Shown: piece after piece, positions 42,374-52,365 of the stretch
How positions within the stretch are numbered: position 1 is the first letter of the stretch
Layout of the letters: the number at the start of each line of letters is the position of its first letter
Source of the DNA: Streptomyces vinaceus
Lineage (GTDB): Bacteria > Actinomycetota > Actinomycetes > Streptomycetales > Streptomycetaceae
Direction of reading: 5' to 3'
DNA length: 64,000 bases
NCBI RefSeq assembly: GCF_008704935.1
Contig: NZ_CP023692.1
Location: forward strand, 992,001-1,056,000
The notes under the pieces: model-generated
Seen by the model: the letters and a program-made list of their open reading frames with translations, nothing else
Told to the model about the DNA's origin: nothing
Databases searched by the model: none
Program-made: the position numbers and the translations under genes

Positions 42374-44851
42374 TCAGCCGACCTGGATCCCGATGACGCA
42401 GGTGTCGTCGTCCGTGTCGGAGCGGCTCTCGGCGAGGAGGCGGTCCAGGCGGTGGTCCAGGTCGCCGGCCCCGGTGGCCGCCGCGCGCACGAGGTGGGCC
42501 AGGGAGTCCTCCACCGCGGCGTCCCGCCGCTCCACGAGTCCGTCCGTGAACATCAGCAGGGTGTCGTCCGGTTCCAGCCGGACCTCCCGTTCGACGTACG
42601 TGACGTCGGGCAGCGCTCCGAGGAGCAGGCCCTCGATGAGCGGGAAGGCCTCGGGTTCGCCGCCGCGGACCAGCACGGGCGGCAGGTGCCCGGCCCGCGC
42701 CCAGCGCATCACCCGGGTACGGGGGTCGAAGAGCCCGCAGACCGCGGTGGCCGTCACGTGCTTCGCCAGGTGGTGGGTGACCGTGTTGAGCCAGGACAGC
42801 AGTTGGGCGGGGCCCGCGCCGGTCACGGCCAGGCCGCGCAGGGCGTTGCGCAGGACGACCATGCCGGTGGCGGCCTCGATGCCGTGCCCGGCGACGTCCC
42901 CCACGGAGAGCATGATCAGCCCGGAGGGCAGGACCACGGTGTCGTACCAGTCGCCGCCGACCAGCGACTCGGACTCCGCGGGCCGGTAGCGGACCGCCAC
43001 GCGCAGGCCGGGGGCTTCTACGGCGGGCGGGGTGGGGGGCATGATGGCGTGCTGGAGCTGGAGGGCGAGGCGGTTGCGTTCGGCGGACTCGGCCGCGGTG
43101 TGGGCGAGCTGGTCCCGGGTCGCGGCCAGGGCGACCTCGGTCCAGTGCTGGGCGGAGACGTCCTGGTAGGCGCCGCGTACGGCGTGCAGGCGCCGGTCGG
43201 CGTCGAGGACGGGCTCGGCGACGACGCGGATGTGGCGGGTGATCCCGTCGGACCTGCGCAGGCGCAGGTGGACCGAGGCGGGGCGGCGGTAGCGCAGCAC
43301 GGCCCGCAGGAAGCGGCCCAGGGTCTCGGAGTCGTCGGGGTGGGCGTAGTCGGGCAGTTCGCGCAGCGGTACGGGCGGGGCGCCGACCGGCAGACCGTGC
43401 AGCGCGTACAGCTGGGCGTTCCAGGTGATCTCGCCGGTGAGGAGGTTCTCCTCGAATCCGCCGATCCGGCCCAGGCGCTGGGCGTGCTGGAGGAGGTCGG
43501 CCAGTCGTGCCGTCTCGTCCTCGACCCGCCAGATGAGCAGGACGGCCGCGCCGTGCCGGCTGACGCTGATGTCCGCGACCGAGGTCAGGGGGATCTGGTC
43601 GACGAGCGCGGTCAGGCTCATGCGTTCGGCCCTGAAGGGTTCACCCGTGGCGTGCACGCGCTCGACGATGTCGAAGAGCCCGCTCTCGCCGGCGGCCATG
43701 GGATAGGCCTCCAGGAGCAGGGCGCCGTTCACGTCGGCGCGCTGTCGTCCGGCGGGGTCGACGAAGCGGCTGCTGACGTGGCGGATGCGGAAGTCGGTCA
43801 GCCGTCCCTCGGGATCGAGCACGGGGGTGAGGATGACGGCGGGGTCGTGCAGTCCCTCGGCGAGGTCGGTCAGCTCCGAGACGTCCGGCAGCACCGCTTC
43901 GGGGAGGTCGGGGTCGACGGGCGGTGAGGCGTCCATGGCGCGGGCGCAGAGTTCGGCGAGGGCCTCGACCTGGCGCTCGATCTGCGGGGGCTGTGGCGCG
44001 AGGGGCCCGGGCCAGCAGATTTCGAGGACGCCGTGGATGCGGCCGCCGGTCCCGGCCGGCGCGGCCATCCGTCCGCCGTCGGGCCAGTGCAGGTGCGCGA
44101 TCGAGGGCAGGCCTTCGCGTTGCAGGCGGGCCAGGGTGACCAGGCGGCGCTCGCGCAGCGCGAGGCGGGCGACGGTGGAGACGCCCGGGGGTACGTGGCG
44201 CCAGCGCGCGGCCTCGCCGGGCGGGAACCCGGCGTACCCGGCGAGGGTCAGGGAGCCGTCGGGCGCCGCGGTCCACAGGGCGACGGCGACCGCTCCCAGG
44301 GGTTCGAGGGCGTTGGTCAGGAGGGATTCGGCCATGGCCTGGGTGTCGTCGGCGGCGGCCAGCATCCCGCTCTCGGCGGTGCGCAGCCGCACCGCCACCC
44401 TGGTGGACGGCTCGGCCGGGCCGAGCGTGCCGGTGCGCTCGACGAACTCGGCGGCTACCTCGCTGACGTGGTCGCGGGCGGCCTGGTTGACGATGTCCGC
44501 GGCCAGGTCGAGCGTGGGGAGCCCGGTCTCGCGCGACAGTTCCTCCAGTTGCCGGGCCGCCGCGGCCGGGGTGCAGCTCAGCTGTCCGATGAGGATGCCC
44601 TTGGCCAGTTCGACCAGGGCCCTGCCGTCCGCGGCCGCGTGCGCCGCCCGCACCTCGCCGCGCAGGCGTTCGACGGTGGCGACGAGGCGTCCCAGGGGGG
44701 TGGTGGCCTGGTGCGGGATCGCCGTGGGGCAGGGGTCCGCGGGGAGCGCTTCCGGAGCCCGCGCATCGCCGTGCCACTGGGTGTCGGAGGCGTTCACGGT
44801 GTTTTCCGGCTCCTTGCTGGGACGGATCCTGGTCTGCGGGGCGGAGGTCAT
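42374..44851 (-). CDS. ANTAR-GAF-PAS-PP2C (SpoIIE-type) phosphatase
   Basis: 825 residues. An ANTAR-like three-helix segment (GRALVELAKGILIGQLSCTP, LEELSRETGLPTLDLAADIV) lies at about 60-125. A GAF-like domain covers about 150-310, two PAS-like domains about 340-590 (the second with a PAC tail HLRLRRSDGITRHIRVVAEP), and a SpoIIE/RsbU PP2C domain the last 220 (LVGGDWYDTVVLPSGLIMLS; VGDVAGHGIEAATGM; DTLLMFTDGLVERRD; DTDDDTCVI), with the metal-binding Asp residues intact. Such phosphatases dephosphorylate STAS antagonists to free sigma factors. The ATG overlaps the stop of the hybrid kinase gene by 4 bases, so the two should be co-translated. Confidence 0.88.
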   Translation of the reverse strand: MTSAPQTRIRPSKEPENTVNASDTQWHGDARAPEALPADPCPTAIPHQATTPLGRLVATVERLRGEVRAAHAAADGRALVELAKGILIGQLSCTPAAAARQLEELSRETGLPTLDLAADIVNQAARDHVSEVAAEFVERTGTLGPAEPSTRVAVRLRTAESGMLAAADDTQAMAESLLTNALEPLGAVAVALWTAAPDGSLTLAGYAGFPPGEAARWRHVPPGVSTVARLALRERRLVTLARLQREGLPSIAHLHWPDGGRMAAPAGTGGRIHGVLEICWPGPLAPQPPQIERQVEALAELCARAMDASPPVDPDLPEAVLPDVSELTDLAEGLHDPAVILTPVLDPEGRLTDFRIRHVSSRFVDPAGRQRADVNGALLLEAYPMAAGESGLFDIVERVHATGEPFRAERMSLTALVDQIPLTSVADISVSRHGAAVLLIWRVEDETARLADLLQHAQRLGRIGGFEENLLTGEITWNAQLYALHGLPVGAPPVPLRELPDYAHPDDSETLGRFLRAVLRYRRPASVHLRLRRSDGITRHIRVVAEPVLDADRRLHAVRGAYQDVSAQHWTEVALAATRDQLAHTAAESAERNRLALQLQHAIMPPTPPAVEAPGLRVAVRYRPAESESLVGGDWYDTVVLPSGLIMLSVGDVAGHGIEAATGMVVLRNALRGLAVTGAGPAQLLSWLNTVTHHLAKHVTATAVCGLFDPRTRVMRWARAGHLPPVLVRGGEPEAFPLIEGLLLGALPDVTYVEREVRLEPDDTLLMFTDGLVERRDAAVEDSLAHLVRAAATGAGDLDHRLDRLLAESRSDTDDDTCVIGIQVG

Positions 44852-47800
44852 CTCGTGAGCCAGTGGCGGACGCGGGCGATGAGGTCGTCGGCGTCCACCG
44901 GCTTGGTGACGTAGTCGCTGGCCCCCGCCGCGAGGCTCTTCTCCCGGTCGCCGGGCATCGCCTTGGCGGTGACGGCGATGATCGGCAGGTCGGCGTGGGC
45001 CGGCATCCGCCGGATCTCCGCGGTCGCCGCGTACCCGTCCAGTTCCGGCATCATCACGTCCATCAGGATGAGGTCGACGCCCTCGTTGCGGGTGAGCGTT
45101 TCGATGCCCTTGCGCCCGTCCTCCGCGTGGAGCACGCGGATGCCGTGCAGTTCGAGCACCCCGCTGAGGGCGTACAGGTTGCGCGCGTCGTCGTCGACGA
45201 CGAGGACGGTGCGTCCGGCCAGGCCGTCGTCGAGCACGTGGGCGGGGGCGTGCGCCCGTTCGGTGCCCGCGTGGACGAAGGGCAGTACGTCCCCCGGCTG
45301 GTCCGCGGTCAGGTGCAGCACGATGCGTTCGCGGAGCTCGTCCAGGCTGGACAGCAGCTCCAGACGGCGCGAGGCGGCCCGTTCCCGCAGCGCCGTCTCC
45401 TGGCCCGTGTTCAGGCGGGGGTTGTTGTGAGCGAGGACGGGGAGCGAGGCGAGCGCGGGGTCTCCGTCGAGGGCGTCGAGGAAGCGCAGGGCCTCGCCGT
45501 CGGGCATGTCGAGTTCGAGGACGACGCAGTGGAAGGAGTCCGACGCGAGGGCGGCCGCGGCCTCCCGCGAGCTGGTGACGCCGACGACCTGGATGCCGCC
45601 GAGTTCCCCGGCCGGCCGGTGGCGGGGGGCGAAGTCCCGGTCGGCGCTCTCGGCGACGAGGGAGAGCAGGCCGCCCTGGCGTTCCTCGATCACCAGCAGC
45701 CGGCGGGCCTGGCGCTGCGCGGGAATGACCGGCGTACCCGGGTGGCCCGCTTCGGCGGCTCCTGCCGCGCCGTGGGGGGCGGGCGCCGGTACCTCGGGGA
45801 GCGGGTCCTTCTCGTACTCCGCCCACCTGACCGGCAGGTAGAGGGTGAAGGTGCTGCCCTGTCCCGGTGTGCTCTCCGCGGTGACGGCGCCCCCGAGGAG
45901 CTGGGCGATCTCGCGGCTGATGGAGAGGCCGAGGCCGGTGCCGCCGTACTTGCGGCTGGTGGTGCCGTCGGCCTGCTGGAAGGCGCCGAAGACGGAGGCC
46001 AGCTGCCGCTCGGGGATGCCGATGCCCGTGTCCCGTACCCGGAAGGCCACCACGGGTCCGCGGCCGGGCACCCCGGCGGGTACCTCGGTCGCCGCCGCCG
46101 GTTCGATCCGGAGCTCGACGCCGCCGCGCTCGGTGAACTTGACCGCGTTGGACAGCAGGTTGCGCAGGACCTGCCGCAGCCGTGAGTCGTCGGTGTGCAG
46201 GGCGTGCGGGGCGTCGGGGGCGGTGGTGACGGTGAAGTCGAGGCTCTTCTGCGTGGTCATCGGCCGGAAGGTGGCGTCGACGTACTCCAGCAGCTGCGGC
46301 AGCGACACCGCCTCGGGGTTGATGTCCATCTTGCCGGCCTCGACCTTCGACAGGTCGAGGATGTCGTTGATCAGCTGGAGCAGGTCGGAACCCGCCGAGT
46401 GGATGACGCCCGCGTACTCGACCTGCTTCGGGGAGAGGTTGCGGGTGGGGTTCTGGGCGAGCAGCTGGGCGAGGATGAGGAGGCTGTTGAGCGGGGTGCG
46501 CAGCTCGTGGCTCATGTTGGCGAGGAACTCGGACTTGTACTTGGAGGCCAGCGACAACTGCTGCGCCCTGTCCTCCAGTTCCTGCCGCGCCTGCTCGATC
46601 TCCAGGTTCTTGGCCTCGATGTCGCGGTTCTGGCTGGCGAGGAGGGCCGCCTTCTCCTCCAGCTCCGCGTTGGAGCGCTGGAGTTCCTCCTGCTGGACCT
46701 GGAGTTCCGCCGATCGCGCCTGCAGTTCGCCGGTGAGCCGCTGGGACTCGCCGAGGAGCTCGTCGGTGCGGGCGTTGGCGACGATCGTGTTGACGTTGAC
46801 GCCGATGGTCTCCAGCAACTGGCCCAGGAAGTCCCGGTGTACGGGGGTGAAGGCGGTGAAGGAGGCGAGCTCGATCACGCCGAGGACCTGGTCGTCCACC
46901 ACGATCGGCAGGATGATCAGGCTGCCCGGGGTGGTGCGGCCCAGCCCCGAGGAGATGACGTAGTCGCCGGGCACCTGGTCCGTGGCGATGATGCGGTGGC
47001 TGCGCGCGGCCTGTCCGACGAGGGACTCGCCGAGGGCGAAGCGGACGCCCTCGCCGGTGCCGGCGGGGCGGCCGTAGGAGCCGACCAGGGTGAGCACGGT
47101 GCCGCTCGGGCCGTCCTCGGCGAGGTAGAAGGCGCCGTACTGGGCGGCGACCAGCGGTGTCAGCTCGTCCATGACGAGGGCGGCGACGACGGACAGGTCG
47201 CGGTGGCCCTGCATCAGGCCCGAGATCCGGGCCAGGTTGGACTTGAGCCAGTCCTGTTCCTGGTTGGCCCGGGTGGTCTCGCGCAGCGAGCCGACCATCG
47301 AGTTGATGTTGTCCTTGAGTTCGGCGACCTCGCCGGAGGCGTCGACGGTGATCGAGCGGGTCAGGTCGCCCTCGGCGACCGCGCTGGCGACCTCGGCGAT
47401 GGCCCGTACCTGGCGGGTGAGGTTCCCGGCCAGTTCGTTGACGTTCTGGGTCAGGCGCTTCCAGGTGCCGGAGACGCCCTCCACCTCGGCCTGGCCGCCG
47501 AGCCGGCCCTCGCTGCCCACCTCGCGGGCCACGCGCGTGACCTCGGCGGCGAAGGCGGAGAGCTGGTCGACCATCGTGTTGATGGTCTCCTTCAGCTCAA
47601 GGATCTCCCCCCGCGCGTCCACCCGGATCTTCTGCGTCAGGTCGCCCTGGGCCACCGCGGTGGTGACCTGGGCGATCGAGCGGACCTGTGCGGTCAGGTT
47701 GTCGGCCATGACGTTGACCGATTCGGTGAGGTCCTTCCACGTACCGGAGACGCCCTTGACGTCCGCCTGGCCGCCGAGCCGGCCCTCGGTGCCCACCTCG

Positions 47801-48315
47801 CGGGCCACCCGCGTGACCTCCCCGGCGAAGGCGGAGAGCTGGTCGACCATCGTGTTGATGGTCTCCTTCAGCTCAAGGATCTCCCCGCGCGCGGTGACGG
47901 TGATCTTCTGCGAGAGGTCGCCCTCGGCCACCGCGGTCGCGACCTGGGCGATGGAGCGCACCTGGTCGGTGAGGTTTCCGGCCATGAAGTTGACCGAATC
48001 CGTGAGGTCCAGCCAGGCACCGCCGACTCCGGGTACGTCGGCCTGGCCGCCCAGGGTCCCTTCGGTTCCCACCTCGCGGGCCACGCGCGTCACCTCGGAG
48101 GTCACCAGCGACAACTGGTCGGCCATCCCGTTGAAGACCGTGGCGATCTCACCGAGGAGCCCGTCCGAGGTGTCGGGCAGCCGGGTACGGAAATCCCCGT
48201 CCCGTACGGCCGTCAGGCCGGCCAGCAGCCTGCGCAGTTCCGCCTCGCCGATCCCGGTTCCGTCCGCGGTATCCGGTGAACCGCCCAGTGGCTCCGGGCC
48301 CGTCCGCTCAGCCAT
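44848..48315 (-). CDS. Hybrid histidine kinase with HAMP-like repeats, GAF, HisKA, HATPase and two receivers
   Basis: 1155 residues, no membrane helix, so cytosolic. Residues 1-370 hold four 92-residue HAMP-like units ([60 protein letters not shown]). A GAF domain at about 370-515 and coiled coil at about 517-600 lead to HisKA with [10 protein letters not shown] (His603) and HATPase with [11 protein letters not shown] and [11 protein letters not shown] degenerate receiver (about 865-975, without the Asp pair) precedes an intact one ([30 protein letters not shown]). This layout matches multi-HAMP osmosensory or cell-state kinases. It heads a two-gene operon with the PP2C phosphatase. Confidence 0.92.
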   Translation of the reverse strand: MAERTGPEPLGGSPDTADGTGIGEAELRRLLAGLTAVRDGDFRTRLPDTSDGLLGEIATVFNGMADQLSLVTSEVTRVAREVGTEGTLGGQADVPGVGGAWLDLTDSVNFMAGNLTDQVRSIAQVATAVAEGDLSQKITVTARGEILELKETINTMVDQLSAFAGEVTRVAREVGTEGRLGGQADVKGVSGTWKDLTESVNVMADNLTAQVRSIAQVTTAVAQGDLTQKIRVDARGEILELKETINTMVDQLSAFAAEVTRVAREVGSEGRLGGQAEVEGVSGTWKRLTQNVNELAGNLTRQVRAIAEVASAVAEGDLTRSITVDASGEVAELKDNINSMVGSLRETTRANQEQDWLKSNLARISGLMQGHRDLSVVAALVMDELTPLVAAQYGAFYLAEDGPSGTVLTLVGSYGRPAGTGEGVRFALGESLVGQAARSHRIIATDQVPGDYVISSGLGRTTPGSLIILPIVVDDQVLGVIELASFTAFTPVHRDFLGQLLETIGVNVNTIVANARTDELLGESQRLTGELQARSAELQVQQEELQRSNAELEEKAALLASQNRDIEAKNLEIEQARQELEDRAQQLSLASKYKSEFLANMSHELRTPLNSLLILAQLLAQNPTRNLSPKQVEYAGVIHSAGSDLLQLINDILDLSKVEAGKMDINPEAVSLPQLLEYVDATFRPMTTQKSLDFTVTTAPDAPHALHTDDSRLRQVLRNLLSNAVKFTERGGVELRIEPAAATEVPAGVPGRGPVVAFRVRDTGIGIPERQLASVFGAFQQADGTTSRKYGGTGLGLSISREIAQLLGGAVTAESTPGQGSTFTLYLPVRWAEYEKDPLPEVPAPAPHGAAGAAEAGHPGTPVIPAQRQARRLLVIEERQGGLLSLVAESADRDFAPRHRPAGELGGIQVVGVTSSREAAAALASDSFHCVVLELDMPDGEALRFLDALDGDPALASLPVLAHNNPRLNTGQETALRERAASRRLELLSSLDELRERIVLHLTADQPGDVLPFVHAGTERAHAPAHVLDDGLAGRTVLVVDDDARNLYALSGVLELHGIRVLHAEDGRKGIETLTRNEGVDLILMDVMMPELDGYAATAEIRRMPAHADLPIIAVTAKAMPGDREKSLAAGASDYVTKPVDADDLIARVRHWLTR
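47551..47886. repeat. Near-identical 60-bp blocks in HAMP-repeat region
   Basis: Bases 47551-47610 and 47827-47886 are identical over 60 bp, 276 bp (92 codons) apart, with high similarity on both sides. Surrounding HAMP units differ more. Confidence 0.85.
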
Positions 48316-48493
48316 CCGTCAACCCCTCGCCAAACGACCCGGTCGACGAAGGTTAACGCCGACCGGAAGGACCTTATGGCACGACGGATCACTCTGAAGC
48401 AGCGCTTCCGCACACTGCCGCGGCAGGCCGCGGGTGCGGCGGCGGGTGGCGGGTAGACGAATCGGTGACGAAGGACACTACAGAAGAAATGGG

Positions 48494-48946
48494 GTGACGG
48501 CGTTGTCGGTCAAGGTCGTGGGATGGGCAGGCTCGTTTCCGGTGTCCAGGGGCGTACGGGCGGCGCGGCAGTGGACCGCCGCGCACCTGGCGTCGCTGTC
48601 GTGGGACGACTCGGCCGCGGACACGGTGGACTCCGTCCTGCTCAGCGTCTCCGAACTCGTCACCAACGCCCATCTGCACGCGGCCGCCACCGCCCACCTC
48701 GTGCTCACCTGGGACGGCCGGTGCCTCCACGTGAGCGTCGCCGACGCCGATCCGCGGCTGCCCGGCCCGCGGCGGGCGGACGCCGACGCCGGCGCCACCT
48801 CCGGCCGGGGACTGGGCATCGTCACCGCTCTGGCGGACTCGTGGGACATCCACGCGTGCCACGGCGGCAAGGCGATCACGGCCTGCTTCCGCCCCTACGC
48901 CGGATCCGGTCCGCCCGGCGGCCGGGCCGGGCCGTGCCGGTCATGA
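48494..48946 (+). CDS. HATPase/anti-sigma-like (RsbW-type) kinase domain protein
   Basis: 150 residues. The GHKL fold is seen in VLLSVSELVTNAHLHAAATA (N box) and ADAGATSGRGLGIVTALADS (G box), ending in a short strand HGGKAITACF. These stand-alone Streptomyces proteins bind ATP and sequester sigma factors or phosphorylate STAS proteins. GTG 48494 gives the shortest sensible N-terminus. It is divergent from the hybrid kinase and overlaps by 6 bases the 3' end of the STAS gene facing it. Confidence 0.88.
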   Translation: MTALSVKVVGWAGSFPVSRGVRAARQWTAAHLASLSWDDSAADTVDSVLLSVSELVTNAHLHAAATAHLVLTWDGRCLHVSVADADPRLPGPRRADADAGATSGRGLGIVTALADSWDIHACHGGKAITACFRPYAGSGPPGGRAGPCRS

Positions 48947-49288
48947 CCCGGCGACGGCGTCCTCGACGGCGGGGAACACGGACAGCACCGTATCGGCGCC
49001 CGTCAGGGCGAACAGGCGCTGGAGCTGCTCCCCCGGCGCGGCGATCCGCAGGGTGGTCAGCTGGTGCGTCCGCAGCAGCAGGTTCAGGAACGACGAGTCG
49101 CCGAACGTGACGGCGCTCGCGTCCAGCACCACCAGCGGGTGCTGCTCGGCGGCGGCGGCCAGGGCCTCCTCCAGAGGGGCCAGCGTGTCCTGGTCGAGCT
49201 CGCCGTGAGCGGCCACCACCCATCCGGCCCCGGCCGGGTAACCGTCCCCGACCACGCCTTCGCGGTGCGTGTCTCCTGCTCCGGTCAT
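48941..49288 (-). CDS. STAS-domain anti-sigma-factor antagonist
   Basis: 115 residues. STAS fold with GWVVAAHGELDQDTLAPLEE, then HPLVVLDASAVTFGDSSFLN, the last having the Ser that is phosphorylated in RsbV/SpoIIAA-type proteins (DSSF). GGGGAGG precedes the ATG. Phosphorylation by an HATPase partner turns it off and a PP2C phosphatase restores it; both are encoded here. It is divergent from the sigma-factor gene, with 220 bases between starts. Confidence 0.92.
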   Translation of the reverse strand: MTGAGDTHREGVVGDGYPAGAGWVVAAHGELDQDTLAPLEEALAAAAEQHPLVVLDASAVTFGDSSFLNLLLRTHQLTTLRIAAPGEQLQRLFALTGADTVLSVFPAVEDAVAGS

Positions 49289-49508
49289 GTCCGCCTCCCC
49301 GGATCGCTGCCTGTACGGTCTCCGCAAGGGAGTATGCCTGCCCGTCGTCCGTACGGAAGCGCCGGGGACCGCGGCACACCGCGGCAGGCGGCCGATACGG
49401 CCGCTCGGGCGGGCATCCGGAAAAAGATTTCGCGCAGGCTGTGTAGGAACGAAAAGCCGGGGCATGAGCGCCCGGGCAGCCGTCAGTCAATCGGGAGGGA
49501 ACGGCCAC

Positions 49509-50444
49509 ATGTCTCGCTCGGCCACCGTCGCAGGCCCCATTCGTGCAACAGACGTGCAGATCGCGCCCTCTGTACCCGTCGACAGGCCCGCGGGAGCACC
49601 CGCGCGGGAGGCGGCACTGCCCGAGGTGAAGAACCCCCGGGAAATGGCACCCTCCGACGCACGCGAACTCTCGCGGCTCTTCTTCGGGCAGCTCCGCTCC
49701 CTGGAAGAGGGCACGCGCGAGTACCAGTACGCCCGCAACACCCTGATCGAGATGAACCTCTCCCTCGTGCAGTTCGCCGCGCGGCGCTTCCGCGCCCGGG
49801 TGCAGGGCGGGGGCCTGGACATCGAGGACATCATCCAGGTGGGCACGATCGGCCTGATCAAGGCCATCGACCGCTACGACCCCGAGCGCGAGGTCGAGTT
49901 CTCCACGCTCGCCCTCCCGTACATCACCGGTGAGATCAAGCGCTTCTTCCGCGACACCACCTGGGCCGTGCACGTACCGCGCCGCCTCCAGGAGCTGCGT
50001 ACGGAGCTCGCCAAGGCACAGGAGTCCCTGACCGACGTCCTGGGTCGCGCGCCCACGGTCAAGGAGGTCGCCCACCACCTCGAACTGACCGAGGAAGAGG
50101 TCATCGACGGTCTGGTCGCCGCGAACGGCTACACCAGCGGCTCCCTGGACACCGCCGGAGCCGACGGGGACGAGCCGGCGGGCTCGGCGAGCCGCACCAC
50201 GCGCCCCCTGGCGGAGCGTCTCGGTGACGTCGACCCCGCCATGGAACTCTTCGAGGACTTCCACACCCTCGCCCCGCTGCTGGAGGAGCTGGACGAACGC
50301 GATCGCCTGATCCTGCAGATGCGCTTCGGTCAGGAGAAGACCCAGGCCGAGATCGGCGCCGAGCTGGGCATCTCGCAGATGCAGGTCTCGCGCCTGCTCT
50401 CGCGGACGCTGGCCCGGCTGCGCGCCGGAATGCTCTCGGTGTAG
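49509..50444 (+). CDS. SigB/SigF/SigG-type RNA polymerase sigma factor
   Basis: 311 residues. Region 2 is NTLIEMNLSLVQFAARRFRA then DIIQVGTIGLIKAIDRYDPE and EFSTLALPYITGEIKRFFRD, region 3 is VPRRLQELRTELAKAQESLT, and region 4 is LILQMRFGQEKTQAEIGAEL then GISQMQVSRLLSRTLARLR. This is the group 3 subfamily that includes SigB of Bacillus and the nine or so SigB-like factors of Streptomyces. The ATG has GGGAGGGAACGG upstream. The next gene, a STAS protein, begins 8 bases after the stop, an arrangement typical for partner-switching operons. Control by an anti-sigma HATPase in the same cluster is likely. Confidence 0.93.
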   Translation: MSRSATVAGPIRATDVQIAPSVPVDRPAGAPAREAALPEVKNPREMAPSDARELSRLFFGQLRSLEEGTREYQYARNTLIEMNLSLVQFAARRFRARVQGGGLDIEDIIQVGTIGLIKAIDRYDPEREVEFSTLALPYITGEIKRFFRDTTWAVHVPRRLQELRTELAKAQESLTDVLGRAPTVKEVAHHLELTEEEVIDGLVAANGYTSGSLDTAGADGDEPAGSASRTTRPLAERLGDVDPAMELFEDFHTLAPLLEELDERDRLILQMRFGQEKTQAEIGAELGISQMQVSRLLSRTLARLRAGMLSV

Positions 50445-50452
50445 GCAGCGCC

Positions 50453-50761
50453 ATGCCGCTCACGGCGCAGCCGCTGCGTGACCGTCCCGGCGCCCTGCTG
50501 CGCGGCAGCTGCGACCTCGACACCCGGCCCTTCCTGTCCGCGGCGCTCGGCGTCGTCGTCCGGATCCCCGGACCGGTCGTCCACCTCGACCTGTCCGGGG
50601 TGGCCTTCCTCGATGCCGCCGCCGTCGCCGCCCTGGTGCAGGCGAACGCCACCGTGACGGGACAGGGCCGTCGTCTCCTGCTCCACCACCCGCCATACTC
50701 GCTCCGCAAGGTAGTGGAGATGTTCCCGGACGAATGTGCCGCGCTGGAGGTCGCAGCATGA
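50453..50761 (+). CDS. STAS-domain protein, downstream of sigma gene
   Basis: 102 residues. VVHLDLSGVAFLDAAAVAAL is the STAS motif, but the phospho-accepting Ser/Thr position after the Asp is Ala (LDAAA), so this antagonist may be permanently active or use another mode. The chain ends EVAA. It begins 8 bases after the sigma stop and overlaps the next gene (ATGATGA), so the three genes are coupled. Confidence 0.85.
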   Translation: MPLTAQPLRDRPGALLRGSCDLDTRPFLSAALGVVVRIPGPVVHLDLSGVAFLDAAAVAALVQANATVTGQGRRLLLHHPPYSLRKVVEMFPDECAALEVAA

Positions 50762-51711
50762 TGAACGTATCTGCGTCGACCGCGCCCGGGGACTTCGTCC
50801 ACCCCGCCCTCTTCTACCAGGGCGAGGCGGAGTACCTGGAGGGTGTGGGCGGGTTCGTACGCGCCGCCCTCGCGGCCGACGAGCCGGTGCTCGTCGCCGT
50901 CCCCGGCGCACGGCTGGACGCCCTGCGCGAGAGCCTCGACGCCCCGGAGGCCGAGGTCACGTGGACCGACATGACGCGCCTGGGCCGCAACCCCGGGCGC
51001 ATCCTGGCCGCCCTGCAGGAGTTCGCCGACCGGCACGCGGGCCGCCGCCCGGCCCGGATCGTGGGCGAGCCGATCTGGCCCGGCCGCTCGCGGGCGGAGG
51101 TCCTGGAAGCCACGCGGCACGAGGCCCTCATCAACACCGCCTTCGCGGGACGGCCCGCCACCATCCTGTGCCCGTACGACGTGCTGGGCCTGCCGGCCGC
51201 GGTGGTCTCCGACGCCCGGCGCACCCATCCGACCGTGATCGCGGAGGGCAAGACCCTGCTCAGCCCGGAGTACACCGACGCCGCGGTGGTCTGCGCGGAC
51301 TGCGACGACCCGCTGCCCGAGCCCGAGGGCGGTGTGCCCCCTTTCGCGTACGCCTCCGGGGAGCTGGGCGAGGTACGGGCGCACACCGAGGCCTGGGCCC
51401 GGGGCACGGCGCTGGGCACGGCCCGGCGCGGCGATCTGGTCCTCGCGGTCAGCGAGGCCGCGGCCAACTCCCTCGCCCACGGCGGCGGGAGCGGCTCCCT
51501 GCGGCTGTGGAACACCCCGGGCGGCGGTGTCGTCGCCGAGGTCCGCGACGGCGGCCACCTGGCCGACCCGCTCCAGGGGCGCCGCCGGCCCTCCCTGGTC
51601 TCGGTCGACGGAGGCCGCGGCCTGTGGATGATCCATCAGCTCTGCGACCTGGTCGAGATCCGTTCCTCGGAAAGCGGCCTCATCCTGCGGATGCACATGG
51701 CATGTTCCTGA
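50758..51711 (+). CDS. MEDS-domain sensor fused to HATPase (anti-sigma-like)
   Basis: 317 residues. The N-terminal 190 residues (PALFYQGEAEYLEGVGGFVR; RIVGEPIWPGRSRAEVLEAT; ALINTAFAGRPATILCPYDV) match the MEDS (methanogen/methylotroph DcmR sensory) domain. The C-terminal 110 hold a GHKL ATPase (GDLVLAVSEAAANSLAHGGG, VDGGRGLWMIHQLCDLVEIR). Such fusions are putative signal-sensing anti-sigma kinases. ATG 50758 overlaps the STAS stop and has GGAGG upstream; a second ATG directly follows. Confidence 0.85.
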   Translation: MMNVSASTAPGDFVHPALFYQGEAEYLEGVGGFVRAALAADEPVLVAVPGARLDALRESLDAPEAEVTWTDMTRLGRNPGRILAALQEFADRHAGRRPARIVGEPIWPGRSRAEVLEATRHEALINTAFAGRPATILCPYDVLGLPAAVVSDARRTHPTVIAEGKTLLSPEYTDAAVVCADCDDPLPEPEGGVPPFAYASGELGEVRAHTEAWARGTALGTARRGDLVLAVSEAAANSLAHGGGSGSLRLWNTPGGGVVAEVRDGGHLADPLQGRRRPSLVSVDGGRGLWMIHQLCDLVEIRSSESGLILRMHMACS

Positions 51712-51833
51712 GACCGCAGCTTCCCCTAAACTGTCACGGGCCTGCCCGGGGGACCGGCGCGGGGACCGATCGGTGCCACAGGGGTTCCGACGGGCAAAGA
51801 GACCAGTGTCGACGGTGGGGGTGAGGTAGCACA

Positions 51834-52298
51834 GTGGAAACCATCGGACCGGGTACCGGCGATCCGCTGCCCGCCGGGCCCTCCGCCGTGGTGCAGCGCC
51901 GCCGCCTCGCCCTGTCCGGCGTCCGCGGCCACGTCGCCAAGGGCCGCGACTTCGCCCGCCAGGCCCTGCGGGACTGGGGCTGGGACGGCACCGAGACCTC
52001 CGAGGACGCCCTGCTCCTCGTCTCCGAGCTGCTGACCAACGCGTCCCTGCACGCCGGTGGCTGCGTCGAGCTCGTCGTCTGCGCCGGTGACGTCCTGCGG
52101 ATCGAGGTGTTCGACGGCTCGACGTCGCTCCCCCGCCGCAACCCGTCCCCGCAGCGCGGGGTCCCCGGCGGACACGGCCTCAACATCGTGGAGCGCCTCT
52201 CCGATCGCTGGGGCACCCACACCCACGAGCACGGCAAGGCCGTCTGGGTGGAGATCGAGACCTCGCGGCTGACCTCGGGCAGGCCGACCGGCCGCTGA
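51834..52298 (+). CDS. HATPase/anti-sigma-like (RsbW-type) protein
   Basis: 154 residues. VRGHVAKGRDFARQALRDWG then SEDALLLVSELLTNASLHAG (N box) and VPGGHGLNIVERLSDRWGTH (G box), the GHKL fold of stand-alone anti-sigma/regulatory ATPases. GTG start with a modest GAGG site. It lies 122 bases after the MEDS gene, so may have its own promoter. It is the third such ATPase in the module. Confidence 0.85.
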   Translation: METIGPGTGDPLPAGPSAVVQRRRLALSGVRGHVAKGRDFARQALRDWGWDGTETSEDALLLVSELLTNASLHAGGCVELVVCAGDVLRIEVFDGSTSLPRRNPSPQRGVPGGHGLNIVERLSDRWGTHTHEHGKAVWVEIETSRLTSGRPTGR

Positions 52299-52365
52299 CC
52301 CGGCCGGTTCGGCCCCGTGTCGGCGTACGAGGCGTCGTTCCGGGAGACCGGGGCAAGCGCGCGGT

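Noticed and set aside
46195..48279. 694-codon frame opposite the hybrid histidine kinase
   Set aside because: Its repeats are just the antisense of the HAMP units.
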